Below are positions 43,361 through 53,937 of a stretch of DNA of 64,000 nt, piece by piece (positions within the stretch are counted from its first letter, which is position 1; every line of letters starts with the position of its first letter). Location: the NCBI RefSeq assembly GCF_016919445.1, contig NZ_CP070356.1:5149502-5213501 (forward strand). Direction: 5' to 3'. The notes below the pieces were generated by a model. The model was not told the DNA's origin, searched no databases, and worked only from the letters and a program-made list of their open reading frames with translations. The DNA is from Pseudomonas sp. PDNC002 (GTDB lineage: Bacteria > Pseudomonadota > Gammaproteobacteria > Pseudomonadales > Pseudomonadaceae). A program made the translations under genes and the position numbers.

Positions 43361-45028
43361 ATGCGCAAACTCGCTGTCCTTCCCCTGTTGTTGGCTGCAC
43401 CTTTCGCCTGGGCCGAGCGCCCGATCCAGCTACCCGGCTCCGATATCGAACAGACCCTCCCCCGCCCCAACCTTCCCGGCGGCGACATTCGCCCCACCGC
43501 TCCCAAGGTCACCACCCCGGAACCTTCCGCGGCCCAGCCCGGACAGGTCCTCCAGCAACGCATCCGCATCAAGCGCATCGAGCTGGCCGGCGGCAAGCAC
43601 TACCCCGTCGAGACCTGGAAACCGCTGCTGCAGCCGCTGACCCAACGCACCATCCAGGTCAGCGAGCTGGTGGCCGCGGCCAAGGCCATCACCCAGCGCT
43701 ACCAGGATGACGGCTACTTCATCTCCTTCGCCTACGTACCCAACCAGGACTTTCGCAGCGGCGTCGCGCGCATCGTGCTGGTGGAAGGCCACATCAGCCA
43801 GGTCCGCGCCGCCGGCGACCTGGGAGTGCATCAGGCACGGGTGGACCGCTGGATCGAGAAGCTCAAAGCAGAAAAGCCTCTGACCCGCGAGAGCTTCGAG
43901 CGCTTCAGCGTGCTGATGAGCCGCGTGCCCGGCATGCAGATGGCCATGGCACTCAACCCGCCAACCACCAGCGATGGCGGCGCCCTTCTGGAACTGGCCG
44001 GCAAGCAGAAGCGTTTCGACACCGGCATGAACCTCGACTCCCGGCGCGGCGAGCAACGCGGGCTGTTCAACGCCGAGGTGACGTCGATGCTCGGCTGGGG
44101 CGAGCAACTCCAGTTCAGCTACCTCTACCCGCCGGGTGACGATCACGAGTACTACCGCGCCTGGAACTACAGCCAACTGCTGGGCGACAACGGCCTGCAA
44201 CTGCTGGCCGGCTACAGCAAGTACAACTCGCGCCCCGGCGAAAACCTGCGCCTGGCCAACGGCCTGGAGTTCGAGCGCAAACGGCAGAACGAACGGGTCA
44301 GCGCTGGCCTGGGGATTCCGCTGGTGCTGCGCCGCGACCTGACCTGGGATCTCAACCTGCGCGGCTACACGGTGAACGACACCAGCCGCTACGACCTGGT
44401 CTATCCGAACATCCCCTACCGCATCGAGCAGACCAGCAAGTTGCGGGTCGTCGGGGTGGAAACCATCGTCCAGCAGTTCGCCGAGAAACGCGTGCGCGCC
44501 GGTAGCGTAGCGGTGTACCAGGGGTTGAATGGCATGGGCGCGGAAGCGCCGGAACCGATCAAGAAGAACTTCACCCGCCTGCTCGGCTACGGCGCGCAGC
44601 AGGACCAGTTCGGTTCGAACTGGCAGGGCGTCGTCTCCGCCGCCTTCCAGTGGACCGACGACGTGCTGCCCGACTCCGAGCAGGTCACCTACGGCGGCGG
44701 CAACTTCGGCCGTGGTTACCCGGACGACCAGGCCACCGGCGACAAGGGCTGGGGCGCTTCCTACGAGGTGAACTATTCATTCCTGCGGCAAAGCGTGGTG
44801 CTCAACCAGATCCAGCCCTACTTCGTCGTCGACACCGCGCGCACCCGCTACAACCAGAACGGCCTGAGCGAAGGAAAGCTCGGCTCGGCGGCGCTGGGCG
44901 TGCGCCTCTCCAACCGCAAGCACTACCTGGTGTCGATGGAGGTGGCCAAGCCCTTCGGCGATCGCGCCCTGGACAACAACGAGCGCAGCCCGCGCCTGAA
45001 CTTCGCCTTCAGCTACCAGATTCCCTGA
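43361..45028 (+). CDS. ShlB/FhaC/HecB-type (TpsB) outer-membrane secretion protein
   Basis: This 555-residue Omp85-superfamily transporter has a signal peptide ending PFAWA and a Pro-rich N-terminal segment (20-60). Its POTRA region contains IKRIELAGGKHYPVETWKPL and QRYQDDGYFISFAYVPNQDF, followed by a second POTRA-like part. A 16-stranded-type barrel from about 210 to 555 carries the loop-6 motif FGRGY (449-453, the VRGY equivalent). It ends with FAFSYQIP. GGAGGA-type site GAGGAG precedes the ATG. TpsB proteins secrete a dedicated partner. Here the only candidate is the upstream glycine-rich lipoprotein, an atypical cargo. Convergent with the next gene, 7 bp apart. Confidence 0.88.
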   Translation: MRKLAVLPLLLAAPFAWAERPIQLPGSDIEQTLPRPNLPGGDIRPTAPKVTTPEPSAAQPGQVLQQRIRIKRIELAGGKHYPVETWKPLLQPLTQRTIQVSELVAAAKAITQRYQDDGYFISFAYVPNQDFRSGVARIVLVEGHISQVRAAGDLGVHQARVDRWIEKLKAEKPLTRESFERFSVLMSRVPGMQMAMALNPPTTSDGGALLELAGKQKRFDTGMNLDSRRGEQRGLFNAEVTSMLGWGEQLQFSYLYPPGDDHEYYRAWNYSQLLGDNGLQLLAGYSKYNSRPGENLRLANGLEFERKRQNERVSAGLGIPLVLRRDLTWDLNLRGYTVNDTSRYDLVYPNIPYRIEQTSKLRVVGVETIVQQFAEKRVRAGSVAVYQGLNGMGAEAPEPIKKNFTRLLGYGAQQDQFGSNWQGVVSAAFQWTDDVLPDSEQVTYGGGNFGRGYPDDQATGDKGWGASYEVNYSFLRQSVVLNQIQPYFVVDTARTRYNQNGLSEGKLGSAALGVRLSNRKHYLVSMEVAKPFGDRALDNNERSPRLNFAFSYQIP

Positions 45029-45035
45029 CGGCGAC

Positions 45036-45797
45036 TCACTGCGCCGGGCGCAGCGATTCGATGTAGGTGCGCAGCGAATAGCCGAGCTGTGGCTCGATAT
45101 TGCCGACGCGCTTCTTCAGGCCACGCAGGTTCAGCTCCTGGTCCAGCTCGGCCGGCACGAAGACGATCACGTTGCCTTCGGGCACCGGGCATTCCCAGTA
45201 GTGGCGGTTGAAGCGTCCGCGTAGCAGCGCGGCGCCCAGCGGCCGGCCATCGTCGGTACTCCACTGGTTGATCACCAGCCAGCCGCCCGGTCGCAGCCGC
45301 TCGCGGCAGGCACCGAGAAAATCCCAGCCGATGTGCGCCGGCGCAGGCCCGGTATCGGTATAGAGATCGAGGAAGATCAGGTCCGCCGGCTCGCAATCCG
45401 CCAGTTCTCGCACGGCATCGCCGATGCGCAGATTCAGCCGCTCGTCCTCCACCAGGCCAAGATGCTCGCGGGCCAGGCGCGGAATGGATGGGCGCAGCTC
45501 GATGGCTTCCACTTCGTCCAGCGGCAGGTACTTCAGGCAGGCCTGGGTCAGGCTGCCGGCGCCGAAGCCGAGGAACAGCGCACGGCGCGGGCGCGGATGG
45601 CACAGCGCGCCCAGCAGCATGGCGCGCGAGTAGTCGTACTCCAGCCAGCTCGGGTCCTCCATCAACACGCAGCTCTGCTCCACTTCGTCGCCGAATTCCA
45701 GATAACGGAAGGCGCCGCTTTCGACAACGCGGATCACCCCGAAATCATCGCGCTCTTCGACGATCAGCAGTTCCTCGCTGAGCAACTCCTCGTTCAT
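45036..45797 (-). CDS. Spermidine-synthase-like (SpeE-fold) methyltransferase-type protein
   Basis: This 253-residue protein has the Rossmann core of polyamine aminopropyltransferases. The nucleotide-binding loop is ALFLGFGAGSLTQACLKYLP (about 73-92). VEAIELRPSI (acidic residue after strand 2), LNLRIGDAV and ADLIFLDLYTDTG (the Asp of the active-site region) follow. The N-terminal beta hairpin domain is shorter than in SpeE and the polyamine-pocket Tyr/Asp set is not clear, so it may not make spermidine. Monocistronic on the minus strand, with a 409-bp gap upstream. Confidence 0.75.
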   Translation of the reverse strand: MNEELLSEELLIVEERDDFGVIRVVESGAFRYLEFGDEVEQSCVLMEDPSWLEYDYSRAMLLGALCHPRPRRALFLGFGAGSLTQACLKYLPLDEVEAIELRPSIPRLAREHLGLVEDERLNLRIGDAVRELADCEPADLIFLDLYTDTGPAPAHIGWDFLGACRERLRPGGWLVINQWSTDDGRPLGAALLRGRFNRHYWECPVPEGNVIVFVPAELDQELNLRGLKKRVGNIEPQLGYSLRTYIESLRPAQ

Positions 45798-47553
<1,756 letters not shown>

Positions 47554-47712
47554 GATACTTCCCGCGTACTGCGCGGGAAATTCAGCAAATACGCCAGGAC
47601 CTTTCCGCAACCACCTTCCTTGCATTGACCCTCTCGCGCCCACCCACCGACAGTGGGCGTCTCCCGTGCCATGGCGCACAGGCAATGGTCAATCTCATCA
47701 AGGAAGTTCCCC

Positions 47713-48471
47713 ATGAAGGCCCAGTTCTCCATTCTCACCGCGCTGGCCAGCGCAACCCTTCTCCTCGCCGGCTGCCAGAACATGTCCACCGACGGCCTCG
47801 TCCAGTCCGGCATGATGGCCGTGAAAGCCGCGACGCTCAGCGATGCCGAGGTCAAGCAGGTAGCGGATGAAGCCTGCGCCAAGGTCGACTCGGAGTCGAA
47901 GATCGCGCCGGCATCCAGCGCCTACACCAAGCGCCTGAACAACATCGCCCGCGCCCTTGGCAGCCAGGTCGATGGCACGCCGCTGAACTACAAGGTGTAC
48001 ATCACCTCGGACATCAACGCCTTCGCCATGGCCAATGGTTGCGTACGCGTCTACAGCGGGCTGATGGACATGATGACCGACAACGAGGTGGAAGGCGTGC
48101 TGGGCCACGAGATGGGCCACGTCGCCCTCGGCCATATCAAGAAGGCCACCCAGATCGCCTACGCCACGGCTGCCGCCCACACTGCCGCGTCCGCTGCATC
48201 CAACGGCGCCGTCGCCGCCCTGTCGCAATCCCAACTGGGCGAAATCGGTGAGGCGCTGGTCAACGCCCAGTTCTCCCAGTCGCAGGAATCCCAAGCCGAC
48301 GACTTCTCGTTCGACCTGCTCAAGCAACGCGGGATCAAGCTGGATGGCCTGGCCAGTGCTTTCGACAAGCTGACCAAGCTGGATGGCGGAAAAAGCAGCA
48401 TGTTCAGCGATCACCCGGGCTCGAAAGACCGTGCGGACCACATCCGCCAGCGCATCGCCAGCAACCAGTGA
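47713..48471 (+). CDS. M48-family metalloprotease lipoprotein
   Basis: This 252-residue lipoprotein has lipobox LLLAGC (Cys19) and a peptidase M48 domain with zinc motif LGHEMGHVALGH (about 131-142). The third ligand is a Glu in QSQESQADDFSF. It resembles E. coli LoiP/YcaL, periplasmic proteases for outer-membrane quality control. The start at 47713 has AGGAAG upstream. Its Ala/Ser-rich insert after the zinc motif (AAAHTAASAASNGAVAAL) is unusual for M48 proteins. Followed by a hairpin terminator. Confidence 0.9.
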   Translation: MKAQFSILTALASATLLLAGCQNMSTDGLVQSGMMAVKAATLSDAEVKQVADEACAKVDSESKIAPASSAYTKRLNNIARALGSQVDGTPLNYKVYITSDINAFAMANGCVRVYSGLMDMMTDNEVEGVLGHEMGHVALGHIKKATQIAYATAAAHTAASAASNGAVAALSQSQLGEIGEALVNAQFSQSQESQADDFSFDLLKQRGIKLDGLASAFDKLTKLDGGKSSMFSDHPGSKDRADHIRQRIASNQ

Positions 48472-48477
48472 GACAGC

Positions 48478-48504
48478 AAGCGAGCCTCCTTGCGAGGCTC
48501 GCTT
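48478..48504. terminator. Bidirectional terminator (M48 gene / YcaQ-like gene)
   Basis: AAGCGAGCCTC-CTTGC-GAGGCTCGCTT, an 11-bp perfect stem between convergent genes. Confidence 0.85.
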
Positions 48505-48508
48505 TGTT

Positions 48509-49729
48509 TCAGCCCCCGGCCAGCAACACCTGCAGACGCACGCCGGACGGTCGCCGGCAATTCACCGCCACCCGCTCCAAGCCGAGCCAGCCCGCCATCT
48601 CGCGCAACTGCTGTGCGAGCGCCACCCAGCCCTCCTCGCCAGGGCCCTTCGCCTCTTCGTGGACCGCGTGCACGACCAATTGCCCGGCCGCGCGCTCGGC
48701 ACGCAGATCGACTCGCGCCGCCAGACGCTCATCGAACAGGAATGGCAGCACGTAGTAGCCATAGATGCGCTTGTGTTGCGGCGTATAGATCTCTAGCCGA
48801 TAGCGGAAATCGAAAAGTCGCTCGGTTCGCGCGCGCTCCCACACCAGCGAATCGAAGGGCGACAGCAAGGCACTGGCGCGCACCTTTCGCGGAATGACCG
48901 AGTCACCCAGGCAGTAGGCCGGCGCCTGCCAGCCCTGCACCTGCACGCTCAATAACGCGCCCTCCTCGACCAGCTCCGCCAGCCGGACCTTGCTGTCGGC
49001 CGGGTCCAGGCGGAAGTAGTCACGCAGGTCCTTCTCGGTGGCCACACCCAGGGCCTGCGCGGAATGCAGGATCAATCGACGCTGCGCCTCAGCCTCATCC
49101 AGCTCCGACTGATCGATCACGGCCGAAGGCAGCACGCGCTCCGGCAGGTCGTACAGGCGCTCGAAACCACGCCGGCCCGCAACCGTTACCTCGCCAGCAG
49201 CGAACAACCACTCCAGCGCATGCTTCTCGTCGCTCCAATCCCACCAGGGACCGGCCCGTTCTTCGCACGTATTCAGGCTGCCGGCCCCCAGGGCACCCTG
49301 TTCACGCACGGCGCCCAGCACGCGCTGGATCACATCCTGTCGCTCGCGGCCGAAACGCGCGAGCTGCTGGTAGATGCCACGCCCCTCGGCAGCCCGGCGC
49401 ATGCGCCAACGCATCAGCGGGTACAACTCCAACGGCAATAGCGATGCTTCATGCCCCCAGTATTCGAACAGACGGCGATGCCGCCCGGCGCTCCAGGCGG
49501 CCTCCTCCAGCAAGGTCGGCGAATAGTTGCCCAGGCGCGAGAACAGCGGCAGGTAGTGCGAGCGGACCAGCGCATTCACCGAGTCGATCTGCAGCACCCC
49601 CAGTCGCTCCAGCAACCCGCGTACATGGCGGCGTTGCACGTCGCCGTTCGGGCGGCGCAGGGTGAAGCCCTGGGCGGCCAGGGCGAGGCGGCGGGCTTGC
49701 TTGAGGGACAAGGATTCGACAGTCGGCAT
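48509..49729 (-). CDS. YcaQ-like winged-helix DNA glycosylase family protein
   Basis: This 406-residue protein is of the HTH_42 family. E. coli YcaQ unhooks DNA interstrand crosslinks and alkylated purines. Early residues SLKQARRLALAAQGF and LERLGVLQIDSVNALVRSHY include the QIDS segment corresponding to the QLD-type catalytic motif. LFEYWGHEASLLP, WDWSDEKHALEWLFAAGEV and LLSPFDSLVWERARTERLFDF are strongly family-like. Monocistronic. The role in Pseudomonas is inferred from E. coli. Confidence 0.87.
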   Translation of the reverse strand: MPTVESLSLKQARRLALAAQGFTLRRPNGDVQRRHVRGLLERLGVLQIDSVNALVRSHYLPLFSRLGNYSPTLLEEAAWSAGRHRRLFEYWGHEASLLPLELYPLMRWRMRRAAEGRGIYQQLARFGRERQDVIQRVLGAVREQGALGAGSLNTCEERAGPWWDWSDEKHALEWLFAAGEVTVAGRRGFERLYDLPERVLPSAVIDQSELDEAEAQRRLILHSAQALGVATEKDLRDYFRLDPADSKVRLAELVEEGALLSVQVQGWQAPAYCLGDSVIPRKVRASALLSPFDSLVWERARTERLFDFRYRLEIYTPQHKRIYGYYVLPFLFDERLAARVDLRAERAAGQLVVHAVHEEAKGPGEEGWVALAQQLREMAGWLGLERVAVNCRRPSGVRLQVLLAGG

Positions 49730-49789
49730 CGTGGACTCCAGGACTGGGCAAGCCCTAGAGCCTAACGCCTATTGCCGTGGCTGGCTGCA

Positions 49790-50275
49790 TCAGGCCGGCT
49801 CGGCGACCGATCCGGGCACCGGGAATGGCCGGGCGAAGGTGAAGACCTTCGGCGAGGGGCCTTCTTGCCGCAGACAATCCAGACGCTCGCGGGCCATCTG
49901 CACATCGGGCAGCTCGCCCTCGGGCAGCCACCAGAGCGCCAGGCTGGGTGCGGGCAGGCGCTCCATCCAGTCGCGCTTGCTGCGCAGCACCTGCAAGTGC
50001 TCGCCGCCATAGACGTAGTCCTTGAGCGCTTCCACCGATTCCCAGACGGACAGGTTGACGATGATCAGCGGATCGTCGAAGACGCGAATAGACGTGGCAT
50101 CGCCCTCCTCCGTCTGCAGGCGCCAGACGAATCCGGGGCTGCGCTCGGCAAGGGCATTGATGTGATCGAGCTGGTCGACGAAGCCCTTCATCAGGGGATG
50201 ATCCAGCGGGGCGCGGGCCCTGGCGATGTTGACCTGAGCGAGGTGATAACGATGGGGCACGGGCATCCTTGTCAT
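49790..50275 (-). CDS. DUF3291 family protein
   Basis: This 161-residue protein has a dimeric alpha/beta-barrel appearance (HYHLAQVNIARA-type opening, then LIIVNLSVWESVEALKDYVYGGEHLQ and a late LALWWLPEGELP). This matches DUF3291, related to monooxygenase-like heme-degrading folds. No catalytic residues are known. A second in-frame ATG nine bases downstream makes the start slightly uncertain. Lies upstream of a YcaQ-like gene with a 60-bp gap. Confidence 0.78.
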   Translation of the reverse strand: MTRMPVPHRYHLAQVNIARARAPLDHPLMKGFVDQLDHINALAERSPGFVWRLQTEEGDATSIRVFDDPLIIVNLSVWESVEALKDYVYGGEHLQVLRSKRDWMERLPAPSLALWWLPEGELPDVQMARERLDCLRQEGPSPKVFTFARPFPVPGSVAEPA

Positions 50276-50344
50276 GGCTTGTGGTTCGGTGAGTGAACGG
50301 TGGAAGCACGGGCGGCACGGCGAGGGGCGTGCCGCCCGGCGGGC

Positions 50345-50575
50345 TCAACGGCGGATATAGTCCATCCAGAACGGGCGCTCGACTTCCTGCTGGATATCGG
50401 CGCGACTCAAGCCGATGTCCTTGAGCGCCTCATCGCTCATGGACGCCAGTTCACGGCGCTGGCGGGCCAGTTCGTGCCAACGCAGGGCACGTTTCAGGAT
50501 GCGTTTCCACAGCGGCGCGACCGGGGCTTTGTGGAAACGGTAGGACGTTGCGACGAAACCGATTTGACCTTTCAT
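50345..50575 (-). CDS. DUF1127 small basic protein
   Basis: This 76-residue protein has the Arg-rich DUF1127 core at its C-terminal half: RALRWHELARQRRELASM then SDEALKDIGLSRADI. Such small proteins in other proteobacteria affect RNA turnover and phosphate or carbon metabolism. Start at 50575 with GGGAAG upstream. It is divergent from a LysR gene 97 bp away, which likely regulates it. Confidence 0.85.
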   Translation of the reverse strand: MKGQIGFVATSYRFHKAPVAPLWKRILKRALRWHELARQRRELASMSDEALKDIGLSRADIQQEVERPFWMDYIRR

Positions 50576-50672
50576 CTTGCTTCCCTCCCAGTGGGGTTGG
50601 ATGCAGTTTCTCGCTCGCGCTAAGATCAATCCAACGAATCATTCTTATGCGACCCATCTCGGAGATTGATGA

Positions 50673-51524
50673 ATGAGCAGCTTCCCCAGCATCGACAGCG
50701 AACTGCTGCGCACCTTCGTCGCCATCGCCGACCATGGCGGCTTCACCCGCGCCGCCGAGATGGTCAACCGCACCCAGTCGGCGGTGAGCATGCAGATGAA
50801 ACGCCTGGAAGAGGATGTGCTGGAGCGCAGCCTGTTCGAGCGCGACGGCCGCCAGGTACGCCTGACGCCGGAAGGACAGATCCTGCTCGGCTACGCGCGG
50901 CGCATCCTGCGTTTGCAAGGCGAAGTGTTCAACACCTTCCGCCAGCCGCACATGGTCGGCTCGGTGAAGATCGGCACGCCGGACGACTACGTGATGCGAT
51001 TTCTGCCCAGCATCCTGTCGCGCTTCGCCGAGGCCTACCCACTGGTGCAAGTGGAAGTGCACTGCGATTCGTCCGCGCAACTGCTGATGCGCAACGACCT
51101 GGACCTGTCCATCGTCACCCGCGAGCCGGGTACCGAGATCGGTCAGTTGCTTCGCCAGGAATCCTTCGTCTGGATGGCCGCCGAAAGCTTCTGCCCGCAA
51201 GACCAGCGCCCGCTGCCGCTGGCGATGTTCAACACCTCGTGCTTCTGTCGTGCCTGGGCCTGCAATGCGCTCGAAGCGATGAATGTCGACTACCGCATCG
51301 CCTATAGCAGCCCGAGCCTGTCGGCACTCTTCGCGGTGGCCAGCGCTGGGCTGGCGGTAACCGCCCAACTGCGCAGCCTGCTCACCGGCAACCTGCGCAT
51401 CATCGGCGAGGATGAAGGCCTGCCGGTCCTGCCCAATGCGAGCATCGTGCTGTTACGCGGCCAGAAGATCACGCCGGTGACCGACAAGCTGGCGGAGTAC
51501 ATCGTCGAAGGCTTCAAAACCTGA
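50673..51524 (+). CDS. LysR-family transcriptional regulator
   Basis: This 283-residue regulator has an N-terminal winged helix (8-66) containing AIADHGGFTRAAEMVNRTQSAVSMQMKRLE (quoted in part). The substrate-binding domain begins at GSVKIGTPDDYVMRFLP. The sensor domain contains two nearby Cys (NTSCFCRAWAC). It is divergent from a DUF1127 gene and convergent with a TSUP permease gene 6 bp away. The effector is unknown. Confidence 0.9.
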   Translation: MSSFPSIDSELLRTFVAIADHGGFTRAAEMVNRTQSAVSMQMKRLEEDVLERSLFERDGRQVRLTPEGQILLGYARRILRLQGEVFNTFRQPHMVGSVKIGTPDDYVMRFLPSILSRFAEAYPLVQVEVHCDSSAQLLMRNDLDLSIVTREPGTEIGQLLRQESFVWMAAESFCPQDQRPLPLAMFNTSCFCRAWACNALEAMNVDYRIAYSSPSLSALFAVASAGLAVTAQLRSLLTGNLRIIGEDEGLPVLPNASIVLLRGQKITPVTDKLAEYIVEGFKT

Positions 51525-51530
51525 GGCGAC

Positions 51531-52277
51531 TCAACGCACCGCCAGCAGCACCGCGCAGAGCACCAGGAAGCCACTGAACGCCATGCGCAGCTGTCGCTCG
51601 GGTAGCGCATGGGCCAGACGCACGCCCCAGGAAATGCTCACCAGGCCGCCCACGGCCAGCGCGGCGCCCATGCGCCAGTCCACATGTCCATGCACGGCGT
51701 AGGTCGCCAACGCCACACCCGTGCTTGGCGCCGCCAGGGCCAGCGCCAAACCCTGCGCGATCACCTGGGTAAGGCCGAAAACAGAGGTCAGTACCGGCGT
51801 CGCCAGCACCCCGCCACCCACGCCAAACAGCCCGCCCAGCGAGCCGGCGCCAAGGCCCAGCACGCCCATCCAGGGCAAGCCGAAGCGCGGGGTACTCCCG
51901 CCGTGTGGCGCACGCTGGAAAAGGCGCGCCAAGAGATACAGCGCCAGTACCACGAGGAAGATGACGAACGCCGTGCGCATACGCTCGGCATCGAGGTTGA
52001 CCGCAAGGCTGGAAGCGAAGAAGGCGCATACCAGGCCGGTTACCGCCAGTACCGCGGCCTGGGCGGCATCGATTCGGTTGCGCTGGTGATAGCGCCATAG
52101 CGCCAGCAACACGTTCGGCACGACCATCACCAGCGCGGTGCCCTGCGCCAACTGCTGGTCGAGCCCGAACAGCACACCCAGCGCCGGAATCGCCAGCAGG
52201 CCACCGCCGATACCGAAGAGTCCGCCAAGACTGCCGAGCGCGATACCCAGAAGAAAATCCACAACCAGATCCCACAT
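51531..52277 (-). CDS. TSUP (TauE/SafE) family sulfite/anion exporter
   Basis: This 248-residue protein has eight hydrophobic segments arranged as two repeats. Each repeat holds the GGLFGIGGG / GGLFGVGGG signature (residues about 19-27 and 146-154). Family members export sulfite, sulfoacetate or related anions. The gene is divergent from a LysR regulator at 52388, with a symmetric CTTTGC-N7-GCAAAG sequence in the gap, so that regulator probably controls it. Confidence 0.88.
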   Translation of the reverse strand: MWDLVVDFLLGIALGSLGGLFGIGGGLLAIPALGVLFGLDQQLAQGTALVMVVPNVLLALWRYHQRNRIDAAQAAVLAVTGLVCAFFASSLAVNLDAERMRTAFVIFLVVLALYLLARLFQRAPHGGSTPRFGLPWMGVLGLGAGSLGGLFGVGGGVLATPVLTSVFGLTQVIAQGLALALAAPSTGVALATYAVHGHVDWRMGAALAVGGLVSISWGVRLAHALPERQLRMAFSGFLVLCAVLLAVR

Positions 52278-52350
52278 GCACGCCTCCCCACACAGAGGGC
52301 CATCCTAGAAAACCCCGGCTGGATGGGAAACGCAAAGCACAGCACAATGG

Positions 52351-52369
52351 CTTTGCCACTTTCGCAAAG
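52351..52369. promoter_or_regulatory. Candidate LysR box between the TSUP and LysR genes
   Basis: CTTTGC-CACTTTC-GCAAAG, a perfect 6-bp dyad with the T-N11-A pattern of LysR operators, 19 bp before the LysR start. A further GCAAAG half-site lies at 52332-52337. Confidence 0.5.
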
Positions 52370-52387
52370 ACGCAGGCAAGTCCCAAC

Positions 52388-53344
52388 GTGAATCCCTCAA
52401 CCCTTGAAGATCAACTGGATCTTTACCTGGACGTGCTCGACAACGGCAGCTTCTCGGCAGCCGCGCGGCTGCGCCAGCTCACGCCCTCCGCCGTGGCCCG
52501 GCGCATGGATGCGCTGGAACAGGGACTTGCATCGACGCTGCTGGTGCGCAGTACCCATATCGTGCGCGCCACCCCAGCCGGACTGGCCTTCGCCGAACGC
52601 GCCCGGCGCATCGTCAGCGAGTTGCGCCAGGCCCGCGCCGAAGCGGTCTCCCTGAGTACCGCGCCGGAAGGGTTGATCCGCATCGATGCACCAGTTCCCT
52701 TCGGTCGCCGCCACCTCGCCCCGGCGCTGTCCGATTTCCTCACCGACAATCCCGGCCTGGACGTTCAGTTGCGCTTGATCGACAGCTTCACCGACACGCG
52801 TGGGGAAAACCTCGGGCAGGTAGATCTGGTCCTGCGCATCGGCACGTTGCCCGACAGCCGGCTGGTGGCGACACGCCTGGCCCCCATGCGGCGGATCGTC
52901 TGCGCCAGCCCCGCCTACCTGAGCAGCCACGGCGTACCGTCCACGCCGCTGGAATTGCCCGACCACATCGGCCTCGACTGGGAAGGTCTGGCGCCGCCGC
53001 TGGCGTGGCGCTTCCTCATCGACGGGAAACTTCAGCACCTTCGCCCACGGCGGTTGCGCATGACTGCCAACAATGCGGAAACCCTCGTCGAAGGCGCATT
53101 GCAGGGGCTGGGCCTGGCGCACCTGCCGACCTGGCTGTGCAGCGAGTATCTGCTGGCCGGGCAACTGCTGCCGTTGTTCTGCGAAGGCGGCTTACCGGAG
53201 CCGGAACCAGGCACCATTCACGCCTTGCGCCTGGAGCGTGGCACCCATCCCCGCAGCGAACGTCTGCTGGCCTTTCTGCTGGAGCGCTTCGGTTTTCCAC
53301 CACCGTGGGATGCCGCGCTGGCGGAACAACTGTTCAAGAATTAA
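52388..53344 (+). CDS. LysR-family transcriptional regulator
   Basis: This 318-residue regulator has a winged helix at about 5-65 (LDVLDNGSFSAAARLRQLTPSAVARRMDALE, quoted in part) and an effector domain of the CrgA/DsdC-like type (GLIRIDAPVPFGRRHLAPAL, LRIGTLPDSRLVATRLAPM). It is divergent from the TSUP permease, which it may control. It lies 89 bp before ohrR on the same strand. No strong ribosome site is visible before the GTG/ATG region. I use the ATG-equivalent GTG at 52388. Confidence 0.87.
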   Translation: MNPSTLEDQLDLYLDVLDNGSFSAAARLRQLTPSAVARRMDALEQGLASTLLVRSTHIVRATPAGLAFAERARRIVSELRQARAEAVSLSTAPEGLIRIDAPVPFGRRHLAPALSDFLTDNPGLDVQLRLIDSFTDTRGENLGQVDLVLRIGTLPDSRLVATRLAPMRRIVCASPAYLSSHGVPSTPLELPDHIGLDWEGLAPPLAWRFLIDGKLQHLRPRRLRMTANNAETLVEGALQGLGLAHLPTWLCSEYLLAGQLLPLFCEGGLPEPEPGTIHALRLERGTHPRSERLLAFLLERFGFPPPWDAALAEQLFKN

Positions 53345-53346
53345 CC

Positions 53347-53369
53347 ATCGCGCTAAATTACTGTGCGAT
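53347..53369. promoter_or_regulatory. Candidate OhrR box before ohrR
   Basis: ATCGCGC-TAAATTACT-GTGCGAT is an imperfect inverted repeat 64 bp upstream of ohrR. The inner CGCxCTAAATTA matches the sequence before ohr, consistent with OhrR repressing both. Confidence 0.5.
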
Positions 53370-53433
53370 CATCTATTTACCCAGGCGCTCATCCTGGCCC
53401 CTGATTTCTGGGCTCTACTCTCTGGAGGACGCG

Positions 53434-53883
53434 ATGAACCAGCCAGATCTGACCTGCGAAGCGCTCAAGCTCGACAACCAGCTGTGCTTCGCCCTCTACT
53501 CCACCTCCCTGCAGATGACCAAGGTCTACAAGCCGCTACTGCAGGAACTGGGCCTCACCTACCCCCAGTACATCGCCATGATGGTGCTCTGGGAGGAAGA
53601 CGGCATCACCGTGGGCGAGATCAGCTCGCGCATGCTGACCGATCCGGGCTCTCTCACTCCCCTGCTCAAGCGCCTGGAAGCCGAAGGCCTGATCACCCGC
53701 ACCCGCAGCCAGGCGGACGAGCGTGTCGTGCAATTGCGCCTGACGGACAAGGGCCGCGAGCTGCGCCGACAAGCGGAGCGCATTCCAGCCTGCATCCTCG
53801 CCACCAGCGGTCTAACGTTGGAAGGCCTCCTGGCACTCCAGCAGGAGCTCGTGGAGCTGCGTAAACACCTGCAAGCCCCATAA
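53434..53883 (+). CDS. ohrR: Organic-hydroperoxide-sensing MarR-family repressor OhrR
   Basis: This 149-residue MarR-family dimer has the reactive Cys18 in LDNQLCFALYSTSLQM and a second Cys in RIPACILA near the C-terminus, as in two-Cys OhrR proteins. The DNA-binding helices include DPGSLTPLLKRLEAEGLITR. Start at 53434 with GGAGG. It is followed by ohr on the same strand with a 147-bp gap holding inverted repeats. It is a close paralogue of OspR at 31992. Confidence 0.93.
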   Translation: MNQPDLTCEALKLDNQLCFALYSTSLQMTKVYKPLLQELGLTYPQYIAMMVLWEEDGITVGEISSRMLTDPGSLTPLLKRLEAEGLITRTRSQADERVVQLRLTDKGRELRRQAERIPACILATSGLTLEGLLALQQELVELRKHLQAP

Positions 53884-53937
53884 TCCGGGGCTTATGCCGA
53901 TTTGGCAGCGCGTTTAGTCAGAAATCTTCCAATAATT

